A stretch of 64,000 nucleotides of DNA, taken from contig NZ_LPNR01000120.1 of NCBI RefSeq assembly GCF_019266065.1, forward strand, positions 10,640-74,639. Direction: 5' to 3'. The position numbers were made by a program, and so were the translations under genes. The stretch's first letter is position 1. Each line of letters opens with the position of its first letter. A model generated the notes under the pieces. It searched no databases, had not been told where the DNA came from, and saw only the letters and a list, made by a program, of their open reading frames with translations. The DNA comes from Nocardia sp. MH4. GTDB taxonomy: Bacteria; Actinomycetota; Actinomycetes; Mycobacteriales; Mycobacteriaceae. Shown in pieces: positions 24,893 to 33,452 of the stretch.

Positions 24893-26553
24893 GCGCGCCC
24901 GATCGGACGCCGGTGCTCATCGTCGGCGCGGGACCCGTCGGCCTGGCGACGGCGTATGTGCTGGGTCGGCACGGTGTCGCGAGCCTCGTCTGCGAGCGGT
25001 TCGGCGGGATCAATCCGCATCCCCGCGCGCATGTGGTCAACACCCGATCGATGGAACTGCTGCGCTCCTGGGGCATCGCCGACGCGGTCACCGGCGACGC
25101 CGTCGCGCCGGAGTGGATGCGCAATATCGTCTGGAAGCAGACCCTGGCCGGCTCCGCGCTCGGTCGGATCGACCTCGCCGATGGCGGACAGGACCGAATC
25201 CTGCGCCGCGCGGGCGCTTCTCCCGAGATGATCACCTCGTGCGCGCAGGATCGCGTCCAGCAGCGACTGCTCGACGCGCTGCGGGCACAGGGCATGGCGA
25301 CGCTGGCCTTCGAGACCGAGGTTCGCGGTGTCGCCGACGTGGGTGATCACGTGGCGGTCGAGCTCGAATCCGGTGGCAGGCGCCGTACGGTGCAGGCGCG
25401 CTACGTCGTGGCGTCCGACGGTGCCGCGGGCACTCTGCGTGACGATCTCGGCATCGGCATGGCGGGCGTGCCCGAGCTGGGGCAGCAGCTCAACATCTAT
25501 TTCCACGCCGATCTCGCACCGTGGACCGAGGCGGACCCCGCGCTGCTGATCTGGCTGATCAACGCCCACTCGCCCGGTGTGCTCATCGGCATGGACGGCG
25601 ACCACCGCTGGACGTTGAACCGGCCGTTCGACCCCGCACAGGAATCGCTGTCGGACTACACCCCGCAGCGCTGTATCGACCTGGTGCGCACCGCGGTCGG
25701 GAGCGCCGATCTCGCCGTCGACATCCGGTCGGTGGGGACATGGACGATGGCGGCCCGGACCGCGGCGAGCTATCGCGCCGGGCGGGTCCTGCTCGCCGGG
25801 GACAGCGCGCACCAGTTTCCGCCGACCGGCGGGCTCGGCATGAACACCGGTCTCGCCGACGCCGACAACCTGGGCTGGAAGCTCGCCGCCGTCCTCGGCG
25901 GCTGGGCGCCGGACGCCCTGCTGGACAGCTACGAGACCGAGCGCCGCGCGGTCGCGGTCAGCAATACCGAGCACAGCGTCGGCAACGCGCTGCGCATGGT
26001 CGATGCCGGGGTCGGCCCGCTGACCGTCGAGATCGCCCAGCGGCTCGACAGCCCGGATCCCGAGGTGGCGCAGCGGGAACGCGACCGGCTGGCCGCCGCG
26101 ATCCCGCAGCACCGCGCGCACTTCGACGACCTCGACCAGGAACTGGCCTATGTCTACGACGCGGACGGCGTCGCCACCGATCCGCTCGGCACCGCCGTCG
26201 TCGGTGCCCGGCTGCCGCACGTGTGGACCCGCTACGACCAGGCGACGATCTCGACCCTCGATCTGCTCGGGCCATGGTTCACCGTGATCGCCGGCGCGGC
26301 CGGATCGTCCTGGGCGACAGCGACAGCCGAGGCCGCCGGGCAGATCCCGATCCGCGCCTTCGTGGTCGGTCGGGAGCTCGATCTCGACCCCGGCCGGCTC
26401 GGTATCGGCACGACGGGCGCCGTCCTGGTGCGGCCGGACGGGCACATCGCCTGGCTGACCGATCGCGCGTCCGAGACACCGGTCACCGACCTGACCCTCG
26501 CCCTGCGCGGTGCCCTCGGCATCTGTGCATCCGCGTCCCGACAGACCTCGTAG
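24889..26553 (+). CDS. FAD-dependent aromatic hydroxylase (PheA/TfdB/MhpA-like)
   Basis: The 554-residue flavoprotein has the FAD-binding GAGPVGLATAYVLGRHGV near the N-terminus, a DG motif region (YVVASDGAAGTLRDDLG) and VLLAGDSAHQFPPTGGLGMNTGLADADNLGWKLA. A thioredoxin-like C-terminal domain ends the chain, as in phenol-hydroxylase types. It should hydroxylate an aromatic ring with NAD(P)H and oxygen. It is coupled to the VOC gene and is followed after 12 nt by the ferredoxin oxidoreductase gene. Confidence 0.92.
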   Translation: MSAPDRTPVLIVGAGPVGLATAYVLGRHGVASLVCERFGGINPHPRAHVVNTRSMELLRSWGIADAVTGDAVAPEWMRNIVWKQTLAGSALGRIDLADGGQDRILRRAGASPEMITSCAQDRVQQRLLDALRAQGMATLAFETEVRGVADVGDHVAVELESGGRRRTVQARYVVASDGAAGTLRDDLGIGMAGVPELGQQLNIYFHADLAPWTEADPALLIWLINAHSPGVLIGMDGDHRWTLNRPFDPAQESLSDYTPQRCIDLVRTAVGSADLAVDIRSVGTWTMAARTAASYRAGRVLLAGDSAHQFPPTGGLGMNTGLADADNLGWKLAAVLGGWAPDALLDSYETERRAVAVSNTEHSVGNALRMVDAGVGPLTVEIAQRLDSPDPEVAQRERDRLAAAIPQHRAHFDDLDQELAYVYDADGVATDPLGTAVVGARLPHVWTRYDQATISTLDLLGPWFTVIAGAAGSSWATATAEAAGQIPIRAFVVGRELDLDPGRLGIGTTGAVLVRPDGHIAWLTDRASETPVTDLTLALRGALGICASASRQTS

Positions 26554-26565
26554 AAAGCCATCGAT

Positions 26566-29500
26566 GTGACCGAACACCCCGCGCCGGTAGCACTGTCGGA
26601 CCGGTACACCCAGCTGACCGGTGCCGTGCACCTCACCGGCATTCAGGCCCTAGCGCGGTTGCCGCTGGAGCTGCGCCGCGCCGATCTGCGGGCGGGCAGG
26701 CGCACCGCCGCATTCGTCTCCGGCTACGAGGGCTCACCGCTGGCCGGTTACGACACCGAACTCGCCCGCAACGCCGCGCTGCTGACCGAGCACGACATCG
26801 TCTTCCAGCCCGGCGTCAACGAGGAACTGGCCGCGACCGCGGTCCAGGGCACGCAGCTGGCGTCGGTCCAGGACGACAAGCGCGTCGACGGGGTCGTCGC
26901 GCTCTGGTACGGCAAGTCGCCCGGGCTGGATCGCGCGTCCGACGCCATCCGGCACGCGAACATGATGGGCACCCACCCCGACGGCGGCGTACTCGCCCTC
27001 GTCGGTGACGATCCGGCCGCGAAGTCGTCGACCGTGCCCGGCGCGTCCGAGGCGTTGCTCGCCGACCTCGGCCTGCCGACCCTGTATCCGGCGGATCCCC
27101 AGGAGGCCCTGGACTTCGGGCTGCACGGCGTGGCGATGTCGCGGGCCTGCGGGCTGTGGGTGGCGATGAAGATCGCGACCAATGTGGCCGACGGATCGGG
27201 CACGGTGGACCTGGCCCCCGACCGGGTCCGCCCGGTGGAACCCGACCGGACCGTCGACGGCACCGTCTACCGGCACGAGGTGACCGCACACGTGCTGCAG
27301 CCGACCCTCGGCGTGCTCGAACGCAGCCGCGAGGGCGCGCGGCTGGAGATCGCGCGGCGCTATGCCGTGGCCAACGACCTCAACCGGATCACCCACCGTG
27401 GCGTGGACGACCGGCTGGGGATCGTCGCCGCGGGCAAGACCGCACTCGATGTGCGCCAGGCACTGGGCAGCCTCGGCCTCGACGACGCCGAATTGGCCAG
27501 ACGCGGTATCCGCCTGTTGCGCCTCGGGATGATTCATCCGCTCGAGCCGACGGTGGTCCGGCGGTTCGCCGAGGGGCTCGACGAGATCATCGTGGTCGAG
27601 GAGAAGCGGCCCTTCCTCGAGACCGCGATCAAGGACGTGCTCTACGGCAAGCCGGACGCCCCCCAGGTCACCGGTAAGAAGCTGCCCGATGGCGCCGCCT
27701 TCCTGCCCGTCGACGGTGAACTCGACCCCGACATCATCGCGACCAAGCTCGCCGTCCGGCTGACCCAGCTCGGTGGATTCCCGTCGGTGGCCGCGTGGCG
27801 TGGGCGCGCTCGCAGCGAAACGCTGTCGCGCGCTCTGCCTTTGATCACCCGGACGCCGTATTTCTGCTCGGGCTGTCCGCACAACATCTCCACCAAGACA
27901 CCCGAAGGCGCAACGGTCGGCGCGGGCATCGGCTGCCACGGAATGGTGTCGCTGATGAGTCCCGCGCAGGTCGGCGATGTCACCGGCCTCACCCAGATGG
28001 GTGGCGAGGGCGCGCAGTGGATCGGCATGGCGCCGTTCCTGGCCCGCACCCACTTGATCCAGAATCTCGGTGACGGGACCTTCCACCATTCGGGCAGTCT
28101 CGCCGTGCGCGCGGCGATCGCGGCCGGCAGTCACATCACCTACAAATTGCTCTACAACTCCGCGGTGGCGATGACCGGTGGTCAGCAGGCCGTCGGGGTC
28201 ATGTCCGTCGCCGAGATCTGCGCGGCGATGCGCGCCGAGGGAGTCGCGCGGATCATCGTGACGACCGACGAACCGCGCCGGTACCGCAAGATCGCGCTGC
28301 CCAGGGGAGTCCAGGTCTGGCATCGGGATCGGCTGATCGAAGCCCAGGAGACCCTGGCCACGATCACGGGTGTCACCCTGCTGATCCACGATCAGGAGTG
28401 CGCCACCGAGCTGCGGCGCAAACGCAAGCGTGGACTCGCGCCGAAGCCGATCGAGCGCATCGTGATCAACGAACGGGTGTGCGAGGGCTGTGGCGACTGC
28501 GGACAGAAGTCGAACTGTCTGTCCGTCCAGCCCGTCGACACCGAATTCGGCCGCAAGACCCGAATCGATCAGTCCTCCTGCAATATCGACCGTTCCTGCC
28601 TGGCCGGTGACTGCCCGTCGTTCCTGTCCGTCGTGCCGGCGCCGGACCATCGCCGCGCGCCCGCGGTGCCCGCCGGTCCGACCGATGTGCCTCGGCCGCC
28701 CGCGACCTTCCCCGCGACTCACACCACGCGCATCACCGGTGTCGGCGGCTCCGGCGTGGTGACCTTGGCACAGTTGCTCAGCACCGCGGCCACACTGGGT
28801 GGGCTCCGGGTCCGGGCACTGGATCAGACCGGGCTCGCCCAGAAGGGTGGTGCGGTGGTCTCCGACATCACCGTCTCCCGCGAGCCGATCGACCAGGGCA
28901 GCAAGGCGATCGCCGGGGGCTGCGACCTGTACCTCGGGTGCGACCTGCTCGTCGCCGCCGATCCCCGCTATCTCGTCGCCGCCGATCCCGCGCGGACCGC
29001 GGCGGTCGTCTCCACCAGCGAGGTCCCGACCGGGCAGATGGTCACCGATCCCGCCGTCTCGTTTCCCGCGGCCGGACCGATCCGCGACGCGATCGAGGCG
29101 ACCGTGGTCGAAGCTCGCTTCCTCGACGCACGCGGCGTGGCGATCGCGCTGCTCGGCGCGGATCAGTTCGCCAATCTGCTGCTCGCGGGAATCGCCGTCC
29201 AGACCGGCGCGTTGCCGCTGGCGCCGGCCGACATCGAAACGGCCATCGACCTCAACGGCGTGCAGGTCGCGGCGAATACGGCCGCTTTCCGCTACGGCCG
29301 GCTGGCGGTCGCCGACCCCGACGCCTTTGCCGTGGCATTGGCCGAGGCGACAGGCCCGGCCGAAACACCCCGCGCGCGTTCGGCTTCGGCGGACCAGCTG
29401 CTGGCGACCGTGCACGCCGCACCCGAATCCGAGCTCCACCGACTGCTCGCGCTGCGCATCCCCGACCTGATCGACTACCAGAACGTCGCCTACGCACGGC

Positions 29501-30075
29501 AATTCAGCACATTCGTCGAACAGGTGCGCCTCGTCGAGACCGAGCGAACGCCCGGTTCTACCGCCCTCACCGAGTCCGTCGCGCGCCATCTGTACAAGCT
29601 CATGGCCTACAAGGACGAGTACGAGGTCGCCCGCCTCTCGCTCGACCCCGATATCCGCGCGTCCGTCGAGGCGGAATTCGGTCGCGGCGCCCGCATCTCC
29701 TACCGGCTGCACCCGCCTGTGCTGCGTGCGCTGGGTATGAAGAACAAGCTCGAACTCGGGCCGTGGTTCCGTCCGGTCTATCGGAGTCTGGTCTCGATGC
29801 GCCGAGTCCGTGGCACCCGCCTGGATCCCTTCGGCGCCGCGGGGGTTCGCCGGACCGAGCGTGCCTTGATCGCCGAATACCGGACGGCCGTCACCGAGCT
29901 TCTCGCCGGGCTGAGCAGCGAGACCCTTCCGCTCGCGGTCGAAATCGCCGATCTACCGGACATGGTCCGCGGCTACGAGTCGATCAAGATGGACAACGTC
30001 GCGCGCTACCGTGCCCGGATGGCCGAGCTGATGGCCGGATACTCCGACGCGGCGTCGCGCGGAGGTTCCCGATGA
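26566..30075 (+). CDS. Indolepyruvate ferredoxin oxidoreductase, fused chain
   Basis: The 1,169-residue protein joins all the subunits of this enzyme. The N-terminal half holds the pyrimidine-binding and TPP domains (YEGSPLAGYDTEL, CSGCPHNISTKTPEGATVGAGIGCHGM). Next is a cysteine-rich 4Fe-4S region (VCEGCGDCGQKSNCL, CNIDRSCLAGDCPS). The last 450 residues are the gamma-type domain (GVGGSGVVTLAQLL) plus a tail. The enzyme oxidatively decarboxylates aryl pyruvates to arylacetyl-CoA and passes electrons to ferredoxin. The GTG start follows a dead-end ATG-TGA. Within this cluster it may feed arylacetyl-CoA to further breakdown. Confidence 0.93.
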   Translation: MTEHPAPVALSDRYTQLTGAVHLTGIQALARLPLELRRADLRAGRRTAAFVSGYEGSPLAGYDTELARNAALLTEHDIVFQPGVNEELAATAVQGTQLASVQDDKRVDGVVALWYGKSPGLDRASDAIRHANMMGTHPDGGVLALVGDDPAAKSSTVPGASEALLADLGLPTLYPADPQEALDFGLHGVAMSRACGLWVAMKIATNVADGSGTVDLAPDRVRPVEPDRTVDGTVYRHEVTAHVLQPTLGVLERSREGARLEIARRYAVANDLNRITHRGVDDRLGIVAAGKTALDVRQALGSLGLDDAELARRGIRLLRLGMIHPLEPTVVRRFAEGLDEIIVVEEKRPFLETAIKDVLYGKPDAPQVTGKKLPDGAAFLPVDGELDPDIIATKLAVRLTQLGGFPSVAAWRGRARSETLSRALPLITRTPYFCSGCPHNISTKTPEGATVGAGIGCHGMVSLMSPAQVGDVTGLTQMGGEGAQWIGMAPFLARTHLIQNLGDGTFHHSGSLAVRAAIAAGSHITYKLLYNSAVAMTGGQQAVGVMSVAEICAAMRAEGVARIIVTTDEPRRYRKIALPRGVQVWHRDRLIEAQETLATITGVTLLIHDQECATELRRKRKRGLAPKPIERIVINERVCEGCGDCGQKSNCLSVQPVDTEFGRKTRIDQSSCNIDRSCLAGDCPSFLSVVPAPDHRRAPAVPAGPTDVPRPPATFPATHTTRITGVGGSGVVTLAQLLSTAATLGGLRVRALDQTGLAQKGGAVVSDITVSREPIDQGSKAIAGGCDLYLGCDLLVAADPRYLVAADPARTAAVVSTSEVPTGQMVTDPAVSFPAAGPIRDAIEATVVEARFLDARGVAIALLGADQFANLLLAGIAVQTGALPLAPADIETAIDLNGVQVAANTAAFRYGRLAVADPDAFAVALAEATGPAETPRARSASADQLLATVHAAPESELHRLLALRIPDLIDYQNVAYARQFSTFVEQVRLVETERTPGSTALTESVARHLYKLMAYKDEYEVARLSLDPDIRASVEAEFGRGARISYRLHPPVLRALGMKNKLELGPWFRPVYRSLVSMRRVRGTRLDPFGAAGVRRTERALIAEYRTAVTELLAGLSSETLPLAVEIADLPDMVRGYESIKMDNVARYRARMAELMAGYSDAASRGGSR

Positions 30076-30097
30076 CGCGGTGGGTGCGCATCGGGTC

Positions 30098-31033
30098 CTA
30101 GGCGCCGACCGAGGACAGCAGCATGGGCAGCGCGTTGCGCATCTGTACCTGCCAGGCGTCCCAGTTGTGGCCGTGGGACGGCACGTAGCGTTCGTCGACA
30201 TTCGCGCCGAGCGACTGCAGCTTGTCGACGAAGCGGTAGTTCTGTTCGTAGGCCAGCGATTCCACGGGATCGTTCTTGCCGTAGGAGACGAACAGCGGGA
30301 TTCCGGTCAATTTCGACGCCTGGGTGTACGGGTTGTTCTGCTCCCAGATCGAGCGCTGCGCGGTGTAGTCGCCCCACACCCGCTTCCAGTCCGCGGCGCA
30401 CCCCTGGCCCGGCTTGTCGGGGTCACCGGGTGCGCCGGAGTCGTGCAGCGGGTCGACATTGCCGCTGAAGGCGGCGGCGGAGCGGAACCATCCCTGGTAC
30501 TTCGCCGCGAACTTCATCGCGCCGAGACCACCCATCGAGTTGCCCGCGACGGCCCGGGTGGTGCCCGCCCGGTAGCCGGATTCGAGAATCGTACGCACGT
30601 CGTCGGTGAGGTACTTCTCCCAGGCGGGTGCGCCGTAGGCGCCGTAGTTCCACCAGTCGGAATAGGCGCTGCACCAACTGGTTTCGGGCACCACGTAGAT
30701 CGCTTCGGTGCCCGCGGTGAGGGCTTCGAGGTCGCCCTTGTCGGTCCAGGACTTGTGGTCGTCGAACCCGCCGTGCAGCACCCAGATGGTGGGCCAGGTG
30801 CGTCCGGCGTTCTTGGACCAGCCGGGCGGGAGCAACAGCCGCACGACCTTCACCGCGAAGCCGGGGCCTTCGAGGTTGGGGGAGGAGATCCCGATGTCGA
30901 GAATGCGGTCACTGACCCTGGTTTCCCAGCGCACCGTGCCCGCGGCGGCCTGCGCGGGAGCGGGCAGGGTGAATGTGGCGGCGACGGCGGTGAGCAGGGC
31001 TGCGAGGGCAAGGGATAGGCGAGGTCCGAACAT
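30098..31033 (-). CDS. Secreted antigen-85-like alpha/beta-hydrolase (esterase)
   Basis: The 311-residue protein starts with a Sec signal peptide (hydrophobic stretch to PAPAQAA, about residue 31). The mature part is an esterase-D/mycolyltransferase-type hydrolase: PTIWVLHGGFDDHKSW, the nucleophile Ser166 in GNSMGG, and a C-terminal SHGHNWDAW with the catalytic His. The antigen 85 family transfers mycolates to trehalose or arabinogalactan; esterase activity is an alternative. GAGAGGA precedes the ATG at 31033. Longer frames upstream lack a signal peptide. Confidence 0.88.
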   Translation of the reverse strand: MFGPRLSLALAALLTAVAATFTLPAPAQAAAGTVRWETRVSDRILDIGISSPNLEGPGFAVKVVRLLLPPGWSKNAGRTWPTIWVLHGGFDDHKSWTDKGDLEALTAGTEAIYVVPETSWCSAYSDWWNYGAYGAPAWEKYLTDDVRTILESGYRAGTTRAVAGNSMGGLGAMKFAAKYQGWFRSAAAFSGNVDPLHDSGAPGDPDKPGQGCAADWKRVWGDYTAQRSIWEQNNPYTQASKLTGIPLFVSYGKNDPVESLAYEQNYRFVDKLQSLGANVDERYVPSHGHNWDAWQVQMRNALPMLLSSVGA

Positions 31034-31248
31034 CGGAGGGTCCTCTCGATCGACGGTGCGCGCCGCGGTGGTCACGGGCGGCGTCGACGCGCGACCCGAG
31101 CGCTGGGCACATCGGCGAATACTAGTGTTCGACAATCTCTTCCGCTGGCGATCCGCGTCATTCCCCGCGCCCGGCGCCGGTGGTCGGACCGACGCGGGGG
31201 CGCCTCGGCGGTACTGTGCGGGTCGGTACCCACGGAGCGGAGGCTGAC

Positions 31249-31881
31249 GTGAACGAGATCTGGCCGGTGGTGCACGCCGAGCGTGCTGCCCTGATCGCGG
31301 ACCTGACGGACCTGCCCGCGCAGCGGTGGTCCACGCCGTCGCTGTGTGCGGGCTGGGACGTGCACGACGTCGTGGCACATCTGACCGACGACGCGAAGAC
31401 CACCCGCCTGGGATTCTTCGTCCACTTCGCCGCTGCCCGTTTCGATTTCGACCGTTTCAACGACGCGGGCATCGCGCGGGAGCGGGCCGCGGACCCGGTG
31501 CTGACGTTGGCCGCGTTCCGCGCGGCGAGCCACCGGACCACCGGTGCCCCCGCGCCGAAGGCGACCAGGTTGATCGAAGCGTTCGTCCACGGCGAGGACA
31601 TCCGCCGTCCCCTCGGCCTGCACCGGGACTACCCCGTCGCGCCGATCGTTACCGCGGTGCGACATCAGCTCGGCACCTCGGTGAAGGTCGGCGGAGGCAA
31701 GGAACGCGCACAGGGCCTTCGCCTGACGGCCACCGACGCGGACCTCGAGGTCGGTGCCGGTCCGCAGGTGCGCGGCACCGCCCTGGCGCTGCTGCTCGCG
31801 CTGTCCGGAAGACCGCTCGAGGCCGGCGAATTGGACGGTCCGGGCGCCACGACCCTGACGGGCCTGCCGCACGCCGGGTGA
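31249..31881 (+). CDS. Maleylpyruvate isomerase family mycothiol-dependent enzyme
   Basis: The 210-residue protein has the DinB-like four-helix N-terminal domain with LSTPSLCAGWDVHDVVAHL-type features (here WSTPSLCAGWDV), a metal-site His in VVAHL and another in EAFVHGEDIRRPLG. Members use mycothiol as cofactor for isomerisation or thiol transfer. The GTG at 31249 follows CGGAGG. It stands alone between an esterase and a degenerate region. Substrate unknown. Confidence 0.85.
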   Translation: MNEIWPVVHAERAALIADLTDLPAQRWSTPSLCAGWDVHDVVAHLTDDAKTTRLGFFVHFAAARFDFDRFNDAGIARERAADPVLTLAAFRAASHRTTGAPAPKATRLIEAFVHGEDIRRPLGLHRDYPVAPIVTAVRHQLGTSVKVGGGKERAQGLRLTATDADLEVGAGPQVRGTALALLLALSGRPLEAGELDGPGATTLTGLPHAG

Positions 31882-32189
31882 GCGCGACGCCCACGCGGTG
31901 AACCGCCGTCGACGCTGACCGGCCACCGGCGCGGCCGACCTCGCCGCACCTGGGTCGCCGGTGGTGCGCGGCGCACCGTCCGCCGATCGGCCCGAGCGAA
32001 GTGGCCGGGCGTATGGAACGCCGGTGCGCGCCGGGCGGCTGCGCACCGCGTGGCAGGCCGCGCATACCCCGGTGGCGGACGTCCCTCGATGGGCCGCGAT
32101 CACCGCCTTCGCCGTCCCGTCGGCGGTGCTCCCGTCCAGCCTCCGGCGAATCGGCGTGGCCTTCCTCGACGACGACGCCGCGGGCAAAC
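31882..32189. other. Degenerate stretch without a convincing gene
   Basis: No frame here has a good start and family match. On the minus strand a short segment, HRGTSATGVCAACHAV, resembles small actinobacterial Cys-pair proteins, but it has no clear start or end. The stretch adjoins the decayed DMT transporter gene and may hold its scrambled 3' end. Confidence 0.4.
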
Positions 32190-32826
32190 GCGGAGATCTT
32201 CCGTTGCACCAGCGCGCATCCGGTGATCAGCGCAGCGAGCCCGGCCAGCGGGCGCTGGTCACGGGCTTGCTCGGCAGCTGGCACCAGCCACGGTGGTCGA
32301 TGGCCGCCGACACCAGTTGCTGGCCGGTCACGGTCAGCGCGATGGTGGTGGCCGCGCCGATCTGCGGGATGACGGTGACGTAGGTCGCCGCCGCGACCCC
32401 GCCCAGCCGGCCCCACCACGGCACCGTCCGCAACGGGGCGAGCCGCGGCCGCGGCGTGCGGCCGGTGACCACGACGACGGCCAGCGCCACCGCGATGGTC
32501 ACCGTCGCCACGACGAACGACCACAGTCCGGTGACGAACGGATCGTCGAGCGCCCGGCGCAACGCGGCGTTGGTCGCGCCCTGGACCGGAAGTGCCGCGC
32601 CGGCACCGAGTCCCAGCGCGATCCAGCCCACCTGCGCCCTCGCGGAGGTCTGGCCCCGACCACCGGTGAGCTGGCTGCGGATCACCACCACGATCCCGGC
32701 CAGCAGCACCGCGGCGCCCAGCAGCATGCCCGGTCCCAGCGGCCGCGGCTCGACGCCGAGCAGCCCGCCGACGTCGAGCGCGAGGGAGGCGAACATCTGC
32801 CCGGTGACGAACAAGCCGACCGAGGT
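32190..32826 (-). pseudogene. Truncated DMT (YdcZ/DUF606-type) transporter
   Basis: The frame begins abruptly inside the end of the first repeat (VGLFVTGQMFASLALDVGGLLG) and continues through five hydrophobic segments, including GAGAALPVQGATNAALRRALDDPFVTGLWSF and QIGAATTIALTVTGQQLVSA. Near 32240 the reading continues in another frame (GLAALITGCALVQRK), so there is also a frameshift. Intact members have two repeats of about 150 residues. The 5' loss lies at the junction with a LysR fragment on the other strand. The 3' boundary is approximate. Confidence 0.75.
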
Positions 32827-33438
32827 CGGCATCATGGGCGCGCTCGGCCACGTCGTCGCCCCCGTGCTGCGGGCGTTCACCGATGCCCACCCCGGGGTCG
32901 AGCTGGTCCTGCGCGAAGCCCATTTCGCCGACCCCTTCGGCCCGCTGCGCGCAGGCACCGTCGACATCCAGCTGCTGTGGCTGCCGGTCCGCGAGCCCGA
33001 CATCACCGTCGGCCCCACCGTGCTCGTCGAACCGGTCCGGCTCGCGGTGCCGGAGGCAGCGAATCGGTCACGCGCGCGACGATTCCGATCGAGGACCTCG
33101 GCGACCACACCCGGTGCGATATCGGCACCGGCGCACCCGGCTACTGGGCCGACGAGCTGATCCCGCCCCGCACGCCCGCGGGTCGCCCGATCCCGCGTGG
33201 TCCCCGCGTGCACACCTTCCAGGAGATGCTGGCCGCCATCGCCGCGGGCCGGGCCGTCGCCCTGGCCCAGGAACACTGCGTGCGGTACTACGCCCGCCCC
33301 GGCGTGGTGTACGTGCCGATGTCCGACGGCCCGCGTTGCCGCTGGACCTTCGTCTGGCGCGCCGACCCCGAGACCGAGCTGATACGCGCCTTCGCGGCAG
33401 TCACGGGTGATTTCGCGGCCTCCCGTACAGCGTCCTGA
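32823..33438 (+). pseudogene. Truncated, frameshifted LysR-family regulator
   Basis: The sequence starts at the beginning of a LysR substrate-binding domain (MGALGHVVAPVLRAFTDAHPGVELVLREAHF in one frame) and lacks the whole helix-turn-helix. Near 33060 the match moves to another frame (VTRATIPIEDLGDH, then HTFQEMLAAIAAGRAVALAQEH) and runs to a stop at 33438. Both the missing 5' end and the shift make it non-functional. It was probably the divergent regulator of the neighbouring DMT transporter. Confidence 0.75.
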
Positions 33439-33452
33439 CGCGGGTGGCGTTC

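Noticed and set aside
31975..32187. Minus-strand segment with CAACH resembling a CxxCH haem site or a short Cys-pair protein
   Set aside because: There is no ribosome site, no signal peptide for a cytochrome and no credible end; it lies in a decayed region.
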